Origin: an uncultured Bacillota bacterium
Lineage (GTDB): Bacteria > Bacillota_I > Bacilli_A > RF39 > UBA660
Assembly: GCA_948466105.1 (NCBI GenBank)
Contig: CAOJZR010000028.1
Location: 1-7,418 of the forward strand
DNA length: 7,418 nt
Direction of reading: 5' to 3'
The number at the start of each line of letters is the position of its first letter. Position 1 is the first letter of the stretch. Below are positions 1-5,907 of the stretch, one piece after another. A program made the position numbers and the translations under genes. The notes under the pieces were generated by a model. That model saw nothing but the letters and a program-made list of their open reading frames with translations, made no database searches and was not told the origin of the DNA.

Positions 1-1
1 T

Positions 2-109
2 ATAGAGGCTGATAGAAATGGATATGTAACTATTATAAATAGATTATGGGATGTTAAAAGTTCATCTTCTTCTATTGTTACTCTATATAACGTGTGGCTT
101 AGTAAGTAA
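2..109 (+). CDS. 3' end of an unrecognised gene (5' truncated)
   Basis: Reading in the second frame from the window edge gives 35 uninterrupted residues ending in TAA at 107-109. The tail is polar to neutral, with a run of serines (SSSSS) followed by IVTLYNVWLSK. The other two forward frames are unlikely to be coding here: frame 1 meets TGA at once. I do not recognise a family from so short a piece, and no function is proposed. It ends about 90 bases before the next gene with no clear terminator in between, so read-through into the next unit is possible. The call rests only on the open frame at the edge and codon use similar to the neighbours. Confidence 0.5.
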   Translation: MEADRNGYVTIINRLWDVKSSSSSIVTLYNVWLSK

Positions 110-152
110 ATGACTAATAATAGTAAACAAATGAAAACTTTTATTATTGTTA

Positions 153-181
153 TTGATAATAAAAAAAATAAATGATAAAAT
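153..181 (+). promoter_or_regulatory. candidate sigma-A-type promoter for the membrane protein/GH/yutD/fpg unit
   Basis: TTGATA at 153-158 and TAAAAT at 176-181 are separated by exactly 17 bases, matching the TTGACA/TATAAT consensus at 4 to 5 of 6 positions each. Transcription would start near 188, only about 10 bases before the ATG at 198 and nearly on top of its ribosome binding site. In sequence this AT-rich such matches arise easily by chance, so this is only a candidate. Confidence 0.3.
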
Positions 182-197
182 TGTATTGGTGAATAAT

Positions 198-383
198 ATG
201 GAAGAAAAAAATTATAAAATAATTTATTTAATATCAACTGTAATTTTTTTTACATCATTAGTTCTTTTGATTCTCATTTATTTTGCAAGTAAACATTTAG
301 CATTTATAGCTTTAGGACTACTTGTTTTAGTTTTTTTGGTACTTAGTTTAGAAAAAACAATTAAAGCTTTTAAGGATAGATAA
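198..383 (+). CDS. small two-helix membrane protein, unknown function
   Basis: This encodes a 61-residue protein. The ATG at 198 is preferred because GGTGA lies just upstream at 188-192 with suitable spacing; an upstream TTG at 147 would extend the frame but has no ribosome binding site and adds a lysine-rich, non-conserved-looking leader. After a short charged start (MEEKNYK) there are two hydrophobic segments, about residues 8-28 and 31-52, joined by a short SKH turn, and a basic tail (KTIKAFKDR). This predicts a small hairpin membrane protein with both ends probably cytoplasmic. It ends two bases before the next gene, whose ribosome binding site lies around its last codons, so the two are very likely co-translated. 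The partner is a membrane-anchored surface protein, so a role at the cell envelope is a reasonable guess, but no family is recognised. Confidence 0.7.
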   Translation: MEEKNYKIIYLISTVIFFTSLVLLILIYFASKHLAFIALGLLVLVFLVLSLEKTIKAFKDR

Positions 384-385
384 AA

Positions 386-2092
386 ATGGGAGAAAAGAAA
401 ATGACAAATAGAAAAAGAAGGTTTAAAAAAAATGTAATATTGCTACCTATTATTTTATTAGTTATTTTTTCTGCTTTTTTATTTTGCTTTAAATCATTAA
501 ATAAAAAACAAAATAGTAAAAATAATTTGATACAAAGTAGTGAAAGGTATGTGGCTAGTAATACAACAGTGGTTGATTTATATGATGACAATTATGAGAA
601 AGTATCAACAATTAATCGTGGCGAAATAGTAAAAACAATTTCTAAAGCAAAAGTTAATAATGATATTAGTTATACAAAGATAACTTATAATAAAAAAAAT
701 TATTATATAGTTACAGATAATTTAACAAAAGAAAAAGATAAGATTATAACTGAAACAGAAGTTTATATAAGAACAACTACAACTTTATATAAAAATGAAG
801 AAGGGGTAGATATATTATCCACCATAAAAAAGGGCGAAAAAGTAACTGTTACAGGCTATGATTATATAGTTGAAGGTAAAGTTAATATGTATAAAATAAA
901 ATACAAAGATTTAGAAGGTTATATTTACTCTAAATATACTGTATTAGATCATAATGAGGCTATATTAAATTATGATGAGGATAATACTTATCAGACACAT
1001 TTGAAAAGGACTAATGTATATGGTGGTGGTAATGCTTATAATTTAGATTTTTATCCTGTGGATAAACCTAAATTTGAAAATAACATTATGCCAGATGAAG
1101 TTAGAAGCCTTTACATAAATAGTATAGCTGTTAAAAATATAGATAAATATATTGAATTAGCTAAAGAAAGTAATATAAATGCTTTTGTAGTCGATATCAA
1201 AGATAATACCTCACCAGCTTATGCTTCAAAAGTAATGCAAGAGTATTCAAAAACTAATTATGAAAACGCAAATAATACTTTTGAAAATTATAAAGCAGCA
1301 ATAAAAAAAATAAAAGATAATGGCTTTTATGTAATTGGACGTATTACAACTTTTAAAGATAATTATTATTCAAAAGATCATCCTGAAAATACGATTAAAA
1401 ATAGTAATGGCGAACCTTTTAATCATGATAATTCTTATTGGCCAACAGCTTACAATCGTCACGTTTGGGAATTTAATGTTAAATTAGCTATTGAAGCAGT
1501 TGATGAAATGGGATTTAATGAAATTCAGTTTGATTATGTTAGGTTTCCAGATCGTACTAATAGTTTAGAAAAACAAGGTGTTATTGATTTTCAAAATACT
1601 TATAATGAAGATAAAGCTGTAGCAATCCAACAATTTTTATTTTATGCAACAGATGCTATTCATAAACATAATGCATATGTATCAGCAGATGTTTTTGGAG
1701 AATCAGCCCATAATTATGTGACAGCCTATGGTCAATACTGGGGAGCTATATCTAATGTTGTTGATGTTATAAGTGCTATGCCTTATCCAGATCATTTTTC
1801 TAAATATGAATATGGTTTTAATACTCCAGTTTGGACAATCCCTTATGATGTAATCTATTATTGGGCTAGTAATTTTGCAAGTAAACAACAACAATTAATT
1901 CCTACTCCAGCTATTGCACGAACTTGGATTCAATGTTATAACACAAATAAAGAGCCAAGCGTTATTTATGATGCTAGTAAAATAAGCGCACAAATCAAAG
2001 CGTTAAAAGATGCTAACTTAACAGGTGGTTTTATGACATGGAATTCAAGTTCTAGTTTGGAAAAGTATGAAGCTGTGAAAAGTGCTTTTTAG
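386..2092 (+). CDS. membrane-anchored putative glycoside hydrolase with SH3-like domains (DUF4015/COG1306 type)
   Basis: The 568-residue protein has a basic N-terminus (about residues 9-15), one hydrophobic segment at 17-35 acting as signal anchor, and a Lys/Asn-rich linker. Two SH3-like beta segments follow, about 54-112 and 120-187, of the kind that bind cell-wall peptides. The C-terminal domain from about 235 to 565 matches the putative glycosyl hydrolase family PF13200 (DUF4015) as I know it. Supporting motifs are VVDIKD (D270, D273), FDYVRFPD (D383, R386, D389), ADVFGE (D435, E440), MPYPDH (465-470) and a late TGGFMTWN (W552). These sit at strand ends of a likely TIM barrel; which acids are catalytic is not established here. 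No cysteine lipobox or LPXTG is present, so it should remain anchored by its N-terminus with the enzyme outside. A start at 401 is an equally good alternative: GGGAGA at 388-393 serves it, while AAGGA at 372-376 serves 386. The likely role is cell-wall or surface glycan processing; the substrate is unknown. Confidence 0.85.
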   Translation: MGEKKMTNRKRRFKKNVILLPIILLVIFSAFLFCFKSLNKKQNSKNNLIQSSERYVASNTTVVDLYDDNYEKVSTINRGEIVKTISKAKVNNDISYTKITYNKKNYYIVTDNLTKEKDKIITETEVYIRTTTTLYKNEEGVDILSTIKKGEKVTVTGYDYIVEGKVNMYKIKYKDLEGYIYSKYTVLDHNEAILNYDEDNTYQTHLKRTNVYGGGNAYNLDFYPVDKPKFENNIMPDEVRSLYINSIAVKNIDKYIELAKESNINAFVVDIKDNTSPAYASKVMQEYSKTNYENANNTFENYKAAIKKIKDNGFYVIGRITTFKDNYYSKDHPENTIKNSNGEPFNHDNSYWPTAYNRHVWEFNVKLAIEAVDEMGFNEIQFDYVRFPDRTNSLEKQGVIDFQNTYNEDKAVAIQQFLFYATDAIHKHNAYVSADVFGESAHNYVTAYGQYWGAISNVVDVISAMPYPDHFSKYEYGFNTPVWTIPYDVIYYWASNFASKQQQLIPTPAIARTWIQCYNTNKEPSVIYDASKISAQIKALKDANLTGGFMTWNSSSSLEKYEAVKSAF

Positions 2093-2100
2093 GAGGAATT

Positions 2101-2379
2101 ATGCAAAATATAAGCGTTGACGATAAACAATATATCGTAACTAAAAATTATAAAAATGGTTTTGATTTAGACAAATTTAAAGAAAGATATACTGATTATT
2201 TTGATAATTACGATTATATCTTAGGTGATTGGGCGTATGGGAAGTTACGTTTAAAAGGTTTTTGTGAAAAAAATAATAAACAATTTAATGATATTAATGA
2301 TATTGATAATTTAGATAATTATATATTAACTATGTGTGCTAATGATTGTGCATATTTTGTATTAAAAAGGAAGATGTAA
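2101..2379 (+). CDS. yutD: YutD family protein (DUF1027)
   Basis: This 92-residue protein carries the family hallmark YDYILGDWAYGKLRLKGF at residues 37-54 and the closing CAYFVLKR block at 83-90. These match what I recall of Bacillus YutD, a small conserved protein of unknown biochemical function; the length is normal for the family. Three cysteines are present (C55, C79, C83), the last two as CxxxC. A strong AGGAGG at 2091-2096 overlaps the stop codon of the hydrolase gene and lies four bases before the ATG. The next gene, fpg, begins directly after its TAA. It is soluble and probably cytoplasmic. Family assignment is confident; function is not known. Confidence 0.88.
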   Translation: MQNISVDDKQYIVTKNYKNGFDLDKFKERYTDYFDNYDYILGDWAYGKLRLKGFCEKNNKQFNDINDIDNLDNYILTMCANDCAYFVLKRKM

Positions 2380-3195
2380 ATGCCAGAGTTACCAGAAGTA
2401 GAAACTGTAAAAGAAACACTAAAAAAATTAGTTGTAAATAAGCAAATAAACAATGTTAATATTTATTATGATAAAATAATAGAGTTTCCAACTTGTGATG
2501 ATTTTAAAAAAAATCTGATTGGAGAAACTATTGTTGATATAAAAAGAAGAGGCAAATGGTTAATGTTTGAATTAAAAAACTATTTTTTATTATCACATCT
2601 TAGGATGGAAGGTAAGTATCTTTTTAGAGAAATTGGTAGTGAGGTTACTAAACATGAACATATTAGTTTTATATTAGATGATTGTGAATTAAGATATAAA
2701 GATACTAGAAAATTCGGAAGAATGTACCTATTTAAAAAAGACGAAGCGTTTAATAATAAACCGTTAAATGAACTTGGTAAAGAACCATTTGATGAGACAT
2801 TAGATGTCACCTATTTAAAAACCAAATACGCTAAAAAAAGATTGCCAATTAAAACAGTGTTATTAGATCAAAGTATTATTGTTGGAATTGGAAATATTTA
2901 TGATGATGAAGTTCTTTTCTTAAGCCAAATAAATCCTCTTACCCAGGCTAATATGTTAACCAATGAACAATTACAAAAAATAATTGATAATACCAAGAGT
3001 GTTTTGACTAAAGCTATTAATTTAGGTGGTACAACGATTAGAAGTTATGAGTCTAGTGAAGGTGTGCATGGACGATTTCAAAATGAATTATTGATTCATG
3101 GAAGAAGTGGTCAATGTATAATTTGTGGTAGTGAAATTGTAAAAATCAAAGTAGGAGGACGTGGAACTTACTATTGTCCAAGCTGTCAAAAATAG
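2380..3195 (+). CDS. mutM: formamidopyrimidine-DNA glycosylase (Fpg/MutM)
   Basis: Bifunctional base-excision repair enzyme that removes oxidised purines such as 8-oxoguanine and then cleaves the abasic site by beta/delta elimination. All diagnostic parts are visible in the 271 residues. The N-terminus is MPELPEVETV, with catalytic Pro2 (after Met removal) and Glu3. Lys59 sits in RRGKW. The helix-two-turn-helix region is around 150-185, with VGIGNIYDDE at 168-177. A C-terminal zinc finger has Cys246/Cys249 and Cys266/Cys269, and Arg261 in GGRGTYYC matches the conserved DNA-phosphate-binding arginine. The family is usually about 270 residues, so the gene is intact. AAGGAAG at 2367-2373, inside the end of yutD, serves the ATG, which immediately follows the yutD stop. 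It is the last gene before a terminator. In many Bacilli fpg neighbours polA or coaE; here it follows yutD. Confidence 0.97.
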   Translation: MPELPEVETVKETLKKLVVNKQINNVNIYYDKIIEFPTCDDFKKNLIGETIVDIKRRGKWLMFELKNYFLLSHLRMEGKYLFREIGSEVTKHEHISFILDDCELRYKDTRKFGRMYLFKKDEAFNNKPLNELGKEPFDETLDVTYLKTKYAKKRLPIKTVLLDQSIIVGIGNIYDDEVLFLSQINPLTQANMLTNEQLQKIIDNTKSVLTKAINLGGTTIRSYESSEGVHGRFQNELLIHGRSGQCIICGSEIVKIKVGGRGTYYCPSCQK

Positions 3196-3216
3196 ATTTG
3201 TTTTAAATCTTTTTTT
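3194..3216 (+). terminator. Rho-independent terminator after fpg
   Basis: A perfect 6-bp stem, AGATTT (3194-3199) with AAATCT (3205-3210), closes a GTTTT loop and runs into seven T's at 3210-3216. The stem starts inside the fpg TAG stop codon. It is weak because of its low G+C, but it stands just before a good promoter, which supports a transcription boundary here. Confidence 0.6.
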
Positions 3217-3244
3217 GTAGAAAGTAAAGTTTATTGAAAAATTT

Positions 3245-3273
3245 TTGAATTTTATTTTAATATAAGGTATAAT
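3245..3273 (+). promoter_or_regulatory. sigma-A-type promoter for the rnhB unit
   Basis: TTGAAT at 3245-3250 and a perfect TATAAT at 3268-3273 are 17 bases apart. The predicted start near 3280 leaves a leader of about 16 bases holding AGGA (3284-3287) before the rnhB ATG. Its position between the fpg terminator and rnhB supports the call. A TTGAAA a little upstream is an alternative -35 but would be too far away. Confidence 0.7.
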
Positions 3274-3295
3274 AATAAAGAATAGGAATGATTTT

Positions 3296-3910
3296 ATGGA
3301 TTTATATGCATATGAAAAGGCCTTATATAAACAAGGAATTAAATATATTGGTGGAGTAGATGAAGTTGGACGAGGACCTCTTATTGGCCCAGTAGTTACT
3401 TGTTGTTGTGTTTTACCACAAGATTTTGAATTAGAAGGTTTAACAGATTCTAAAAAACTATCTGAAAAAAAAAGAAATATGTATTATGAGTATATTATAA
3501 ACAATAGTATTTATGGTATTGGTATAGTTGATGCTAAAGAAATAGATGTGCTAAATATTTATAATGCTACTAAAAAAGCAATGCTTATGGCTATTAAAGA
3601 GGTACAAAAGCAGATACCATTAGAGCATGTTTTAATTGATGCAATGCCTCTTGAATTAGATATTCCATCAACTTCAATTATCAAAGGGGATAGTAAAAGT
3701 ATATCAATTGCAGCTGCTAGTGTTGTGGCAAAGGTGATTCGTGATCGCATGATGTATGATTTAGATATACAATATCCTAAGTATGGCTATGCTAAACATA
3801 AAGGTTATCCAACTAAAGCACATATAGAAGCAATAACAAAATATGGTTTGATTGAAGGTTATCGTAAAACATATGGACCAGTAAAAAAAATATTGGAGGA
3901 GCATAAATGA
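3296..3910 (+). CDS. rnhB: ribonuclease HII
   Basis: RNase HII cuts the RNA strand of RNA-DNA hybrids and single ribonucleotides embedded in DNA, starting ribonucleotide excision repair and helping remove primers. The 204-residue protein has the signature GGVDEVGRGPLIGPVV with metal ligands Asp22 and Glu23 and the GRG loop at 25-27. The remaining acids of the DEDD site are Asp115 (VLIDAM) and Asp150 (VIRDRM). DSKKLSEKKR and the KHKGYPTKAH segment near the end are also typical. It is shorter than the roughly 255-residue Bacillus subtilis protein, lacking its N-terminal extension, but close to the usual core length. Unusual is a run of three cysteines at 36-38, where relatives mostly carry small residues. 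AGGA eight bases upstream supports the ATG. The last four bases, ATGA, overlap the next start, so translation is coupled. Confidence 0.96.
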   Translation: MDLYAYEKALYKQGIKYIGGVDEVGRGPLIGPVVTCCCVLPQDFELEGLTDSKKLSEKKRNMYYEYIINNSIYGIGIVDAKEIDVLNIYNATKKAMLMAIKEVQKQIPLEHVLIDAMPLELDIPSTSIIKGDSKSISIAAASVVAKVIRDRMMYDLDIQYPKYGYAKHKGYPTKAHIEAITKYGLIEGYRKTYGPVKKILEEHK

Positions 3911-4110
3911 CAAATAATTTTGCTAAGGGTTTTAATAGACAAAGTGAAACTAAAATTGTTGGGAAACTGATTATTAAAAATGATAGATTAGATAGTATTA
4001 GAGAAAATATGTATATAATTAAAAAAGGTGAAATTAATAAAGAAGCACCTAAAACTGCTACACAAGTTAATCATTCAACAAGTCTTTTAAAAAATATAAG
4101 AGGTAAATAA
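3907..4110 (+). CDS. 67-residue basic protein, unknown
   Basis: This short protein is strongly supported by context. GGAGGA at 3895-3900 lies six bases before an ATG that overlaps the rnhB stop (ATGA), and its TAA shares its last base with the ATG of the DHH gene. The sequence is rich in Lys, Arg and Asn, with about 14 basic against 6 acidic residues. It has no membrane segment and no cysteine. A possible beta segment KIVGKLIIKNDRLDSIRE (about 16-33) is followed by a polar tail (EAPKTATQVNHSTSLLKN) that looks disordered. I recognise no family. Basic charge between two nucleic-acid enzymes suggests, but does not show, RNA or DNA binding or a role as partner of RNase HII or the phosphodiesterase. 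Confidence 0.75.
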   Translation: MTNNFAKGFNRQSETKIVGKLIIKNDRLDSIRENMYIIKKGEINKEAPKTATQVNHSTSLLKNIRGK

Positions 4111-5051
4111 TGAAATTATTAATAACACATAAAAAAGATATAGATGGATTGACCCCAATTATTCTTTTAAAGCTTCTTAATATAAAATTTGATTTTATTT
4201 TACTTGATATAGGTGAAATTAATGAATGCTTTGCTAAATTGTTTGAACTTAAAATATTTAATAATTATGAAGAAGTCTTTATTACTGATTTATCGTTAAG
4301 CTGTGAAATATATAATGCTTTAATTGCACAACAAATTACTTTTAAAATTTTTGATCATCATGAAAATAGTCTAAATCTAGGTGGTAGTAATGTTTATGTA
4401 GATATGTTTGAAAGTGGAACAAGTCTGTTTTATAATTTTTTAATAAATGACTACAAAAAATTAAAGACTAAAAAAATTAAGCAATTAGTTTCTATGGTTA
4501 AAGCTGTTGATCTGTGGGATCATAATAATAGTTTTTTTGGTGATGGACAGAATTTAAGTAATATTTTAGATATTTTTGGTAGAAAGTATTATGTTATGTT
4601 TGTTTACAACAAATTAAAGCATAAAAAGAATTTATTTAATAAACTTGATTTAAATCTTTTGCAAGTCGAAAAAGTTAGAATTGATAATTATATTGAAAAA
4701 AAGAAAAAAAATATAATCTTTATTCAAATAGATGAATATCAAATTGGTGTTGTTTTTGCTGGTAGCTATCGTAGTGAGTTAGGTAATCGCTTAGCACAAA
4801 TTTATAGTAATTTAGATTTTATTATTATTATAAATATAAATGGAGGAATTAGCTATAGAACACAAGGAGAAGTTGATTTAAATGCTTTTGCCTGTAGATA
4901 TAATGGTGGTGGCCATAAAAAAGCAAGTGGCTCTCCATTACCAAGTGATTTAAAGCAAATGATAATTACGAAAATATTTAGTAATGCAGTATTTATAGAA
5001 AAAGAAACAAAAGCTTTTGATATTTATGATAAAATCAATAATCTAGATTAG
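4110..5051 (+). CDS. DHH/DHHA1 phosphodiesterase, NrnB-like (COG2404)
   Basis: The 313-residue protein belongs to the DHH phosphoesterase superfamily. Metal-site motifs are in the expected order: HKKDIDG (H7, D10, D12), ITDLSLS (D60), FDHHEN (D82, H83, H84) and AVDLWDH (D134). The GTSLFYNFL segment after the DHH motif is typical of the COG2404 group. The C-terminal DHHA1 domain shows the substrate-binding motif GGGHKKASG at 266-274. Characterised relatives, NrnA and NrnB of Bacillus, degrade very short RNAs (nanoRNA) from the ends, and some members cleave cyclic or linear dinucleotides; the order and GTSLFY motif favour an NrnB-type oligoribonuclease. It is shorter than B. subtilis NrnB, which is near 400 residues. 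The ATG overlaps the preceding stop (TAATG) with AGAGG six bases upstream. Placement with rnhB fits removal of short RNA products. The exact substrate cannot be told from sequence. Confidence 0.85.
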   Translation: MKLLITHKKDIDGLTPIILLKLLNIKFDFILLDIGEINECFAKLFELKIFNNYEEVFITDLSLSCEIYNALIAQQITFKIFDHHENSLNLGGSNVYVDMFESGTSLFYNFLINDYKKLKTKKIKQLVSMVKAVDLWDHNNSFFGDGQNLSNILDIFGRKYYVMFVYNKLKHKKNLFNKLDLNLLQVEKVRIDNYIEKKKKNIIFIQIDEYQIGVVFAGSYRSELGNRLAQIYSNLDFIIIININGGISYRTQGEVDLNAFACRYNGGGHKKASGSPLPSDLKQMIITKIFSNAVFIEKETKAFDIYDKINNLD

Positions 5052-5059
5052 GAGAATGT

Positions 5060-5692
5060 ATGGTATATTTGTATTTATTAGTAATATTATTATGTATAAA
5101 TGGCTTTATTAGAATGATGGCACTAGCTAAAATATATGAAAAATTAAAAATAAATTCTTTACTTGCTTTTATTCCCATTCTTAATGTATATCCACTTATA
5201 AAAAAATTTAATCTCCCTGTTAGTTACAATGTGTTGTTATTTATTCCCGTTGTTAGTTTATATGTTCGATATGATATTAACACTAATTTAAGTAATTATT
5301 TTGGAAAAGAAAAAAGTTTGTTGTTAACGTTTCTTCCATTTGTTTTTTTTCCAATTTTTGTTTTAGATTTAAAAGAACAAGTGACTGTTAGTGAGTTTTT
5401 TGAAATAGAAGATAGTATATATAAAGAAGAGGAAAAAAAGGAAGAAATAGTACAAGATAATGAAGAAGAAGTAGAGATATTAGATTTAGATATTCCACCA
5501 GTTTTAAAAATTGAAAAACATAAAGCTAAAGATAATAATTATCATGAAAAATATGTTGAAGAAATTAAAGTTCCTAAAAAGGAAGAAAAAATAGAAAAGA
5601 AAATAGATTATAAAGTTTGCCCTAAATGTAAGAATCGATCTAGAGTTGAGGCTTTAAAATGCTTAATCTGTGGATATGTTTTTAAAGAATAG
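5060..5692 (+). CDS. multi-pass membrane protein with charged linker and C-terminal zinc ribbon
   Basis: The 210-residue protein has four hydrophobic segments at about 3-23, 33-48, 55-70 and 86-103. The pattern ALAKIYEKLKINSLLAFIPILNVYPLIKKF resembles the DUF5684 type of small membrane domain, with the recurrent 'FIPILN' and a second 'FIPVVS' helix; this is from memory of the family, not a search. A strongly charged linker, about 105-180, starts very acidic (clusters of Glu) and becomes Lys-rich. The end is a zinc ribbon with Cys187/Cys190 and Cys201/Cys204 (CPKC, CLIC), probably cytoplasmic. AGGAGA at 5050-5055 overlaps the stop of the DHH gene. It is the last gene before a strong terminator. 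Function is unknown; zinc ribbons fused to membrane domains often mark sensing or scaffold proteins, which is inference only. Confidence 0.8.
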   Translation: MVYLYLLVILLCINGFIRMMALAKIYEKLKINSLLAFIPILNVYPLIKKFNLPVSYNVLLFIPVVSLYVRYDINTNLSNYFGKEKSLLLTFLPFVFFPIFVLDLKEQVTVSEFFEIEDSIYKEEEKKEEIVQDNEEEVEILDLDIPPVLKIEKHKAKDNNYHEKYVEEIKVPKKEEKIEKKIDYKVCPKCKNRSRVEALKCLICGYVFKE

Positions 5693-5699
5693 TTTTATC

Positions 5700-5726
5700 A
5701 CTTAGATTTTATATCTAAGTTTTTTT
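5700..5726 (+). terminator. Rho-independent terminator of the rnhB unit
   Basis: A perfect 8-bp inverted repeat, ACTTAGAT (5700-5707) with ATCTAAGT (5713-5720), encloses a TTTAT loop and is followed by seven T's (5720-5726). It begins eight bases after the stop codon of the zinc-ribbon gene. This is the clearest terminator in the window. Confidence 0.88.
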
Positions 5727-5727
5727 A

Positions 5728-5757
5728 CCATAATTTCCCATAATTTTATCAAATTTC
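5728..5757 (+). repeat. 10-bp-phased direct repeats, candidate response-regulator binding site
   Basis: CCATAATTTC (5728-5737), CCATAATTTT (5738-5747) and ATCAAATTTC (5748-5757) are three adjacent 10-base units. The first two share nine of ten bases; the third keeps the AATTTC half. A helical-turn spacing of tandem half-sites is typical of OmpR/PhoB-family binding sites, and the next full gene downstream is an OmpR-family regulator. The third unit covers where the -35 of the -10 at 5774 would be, and no good -35 is present, as expected for an activated promoter. Binding is inferred. Confidence 0.4.
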
Positions 5758-5773
5758 TAACACATTTTTTTTG

Positions 5774-5779
5774 TATACT
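5774..5779 (+). promoter_or_regulatory. -10 element of a possible activated promoter (P1)
   Basis: TATACT at 5774-5779 matches five of six consensus bases and lies 20 bases before the micro-ORF ATG at 5800. The place of a -35 (5751-5756, AAATTT) is a poor match and lies inside the phased repeats. A transcript from near 5786 would carry the micro-ORF and a leader of about 120 bases before the response regulator. Confidence 0.4.
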
Positions 5780-5799
5780 TTAACTAGTGGAGGTGATAT

Positions 5800-5817
5800 A
5801 TGGAAGAAAAAAAATGA
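5800..5817 (+). other. five-codon micro-ORF (MEEKK) behind a perfect ribosome binding site
   Basis: GGAGGTGAT at 5789-5797, among the best Shine-Dalgarno matches in the window, precedes an ATG at 5800. The frame stops after five codons at TGA (5815-5817), directly after a run of eight A's (5807-5814). It may be a regulatory leader peptide, a ribosome standby or stabilising site, or the start of a decayed small gene. Loss of one A would give MEEKNELDKKNL, then a stop, then an in-frame ICCYCEVIEKEVKK before the next stop at 5882-5884. Confidence 0.4.
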
Positions 5818-5861
5818 ACTAGATAAAAAAAACTTATAAATTTGTTGCTATTGTGAGGTGA

Positions 5862-5890
5862 TAGAAAAAGAAGTAAAAAAATGATATACT
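5862..5890 (+). promoter_or_regulatory. candidate second promoter (P2) immediately before the response regulator
   Basis: TAGAAA at 5862-5867 (four of six consensus) and TATACT at 5885-5890 (five of six) are 17 bases apart. The -10 ends 17 bases before the ATG at 5908, leaving a leader of about 11 bases that is mostly the AGGTGAT ribosome binding site. The segment from TATACT to ATG closely resembles that of P1. Confidence 0.4.
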
Positions 5891-5907
5891 TTTAATTAGG
5901 TGATATA

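Noticed and set aside
139..164. Inverted repeat TTTTATTAT / ATAATAAAA with an 8-base loop
   Set aside because: The stem is entirely A-T and followed by A's, not T's, on the + strand, so it is not a Rho-independent terminator for the upstream gene; chance palindromes are expected at this composition.
110..175. 21-codon ORF starting directly after the first gene's stop (MTNNSKQMKTF...)
   Set aside because: No ribosome binding site, low-complexity Lys/Asn/Ile content, and it overlaps the candidate promoter of the next gene; random short frames of this kind are common in such AT-rich DNA.
147..197. Extension of the 61-residue gene to a TTG start at 147
   Set aside because: There is no ribosome binding site before the TTG, whereas GGTGA sits correctly before the ATG at 198 and the hydrophobic protein begins sensibly there.
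1703..1894. Minus-strand ORF inside the hydrolase gene (and similar ones at 370-591, 2580-2810, 3559-3750)
   Set aside because: These lie opposite well-supported conserved genes, have no ribosome binding sites of note and encode nothing recognisable; they are antisense shadows.
5853..5884. Possible gene start after the RBS-like GAGGTGAT at 5855-5862
   Set aside because: The nearest ATG at 5881 is about 18 bases away and opens only a four-codon frame (ATG ATA TAC TTT then TAA); treated as a duplicated RBS-like remnant.
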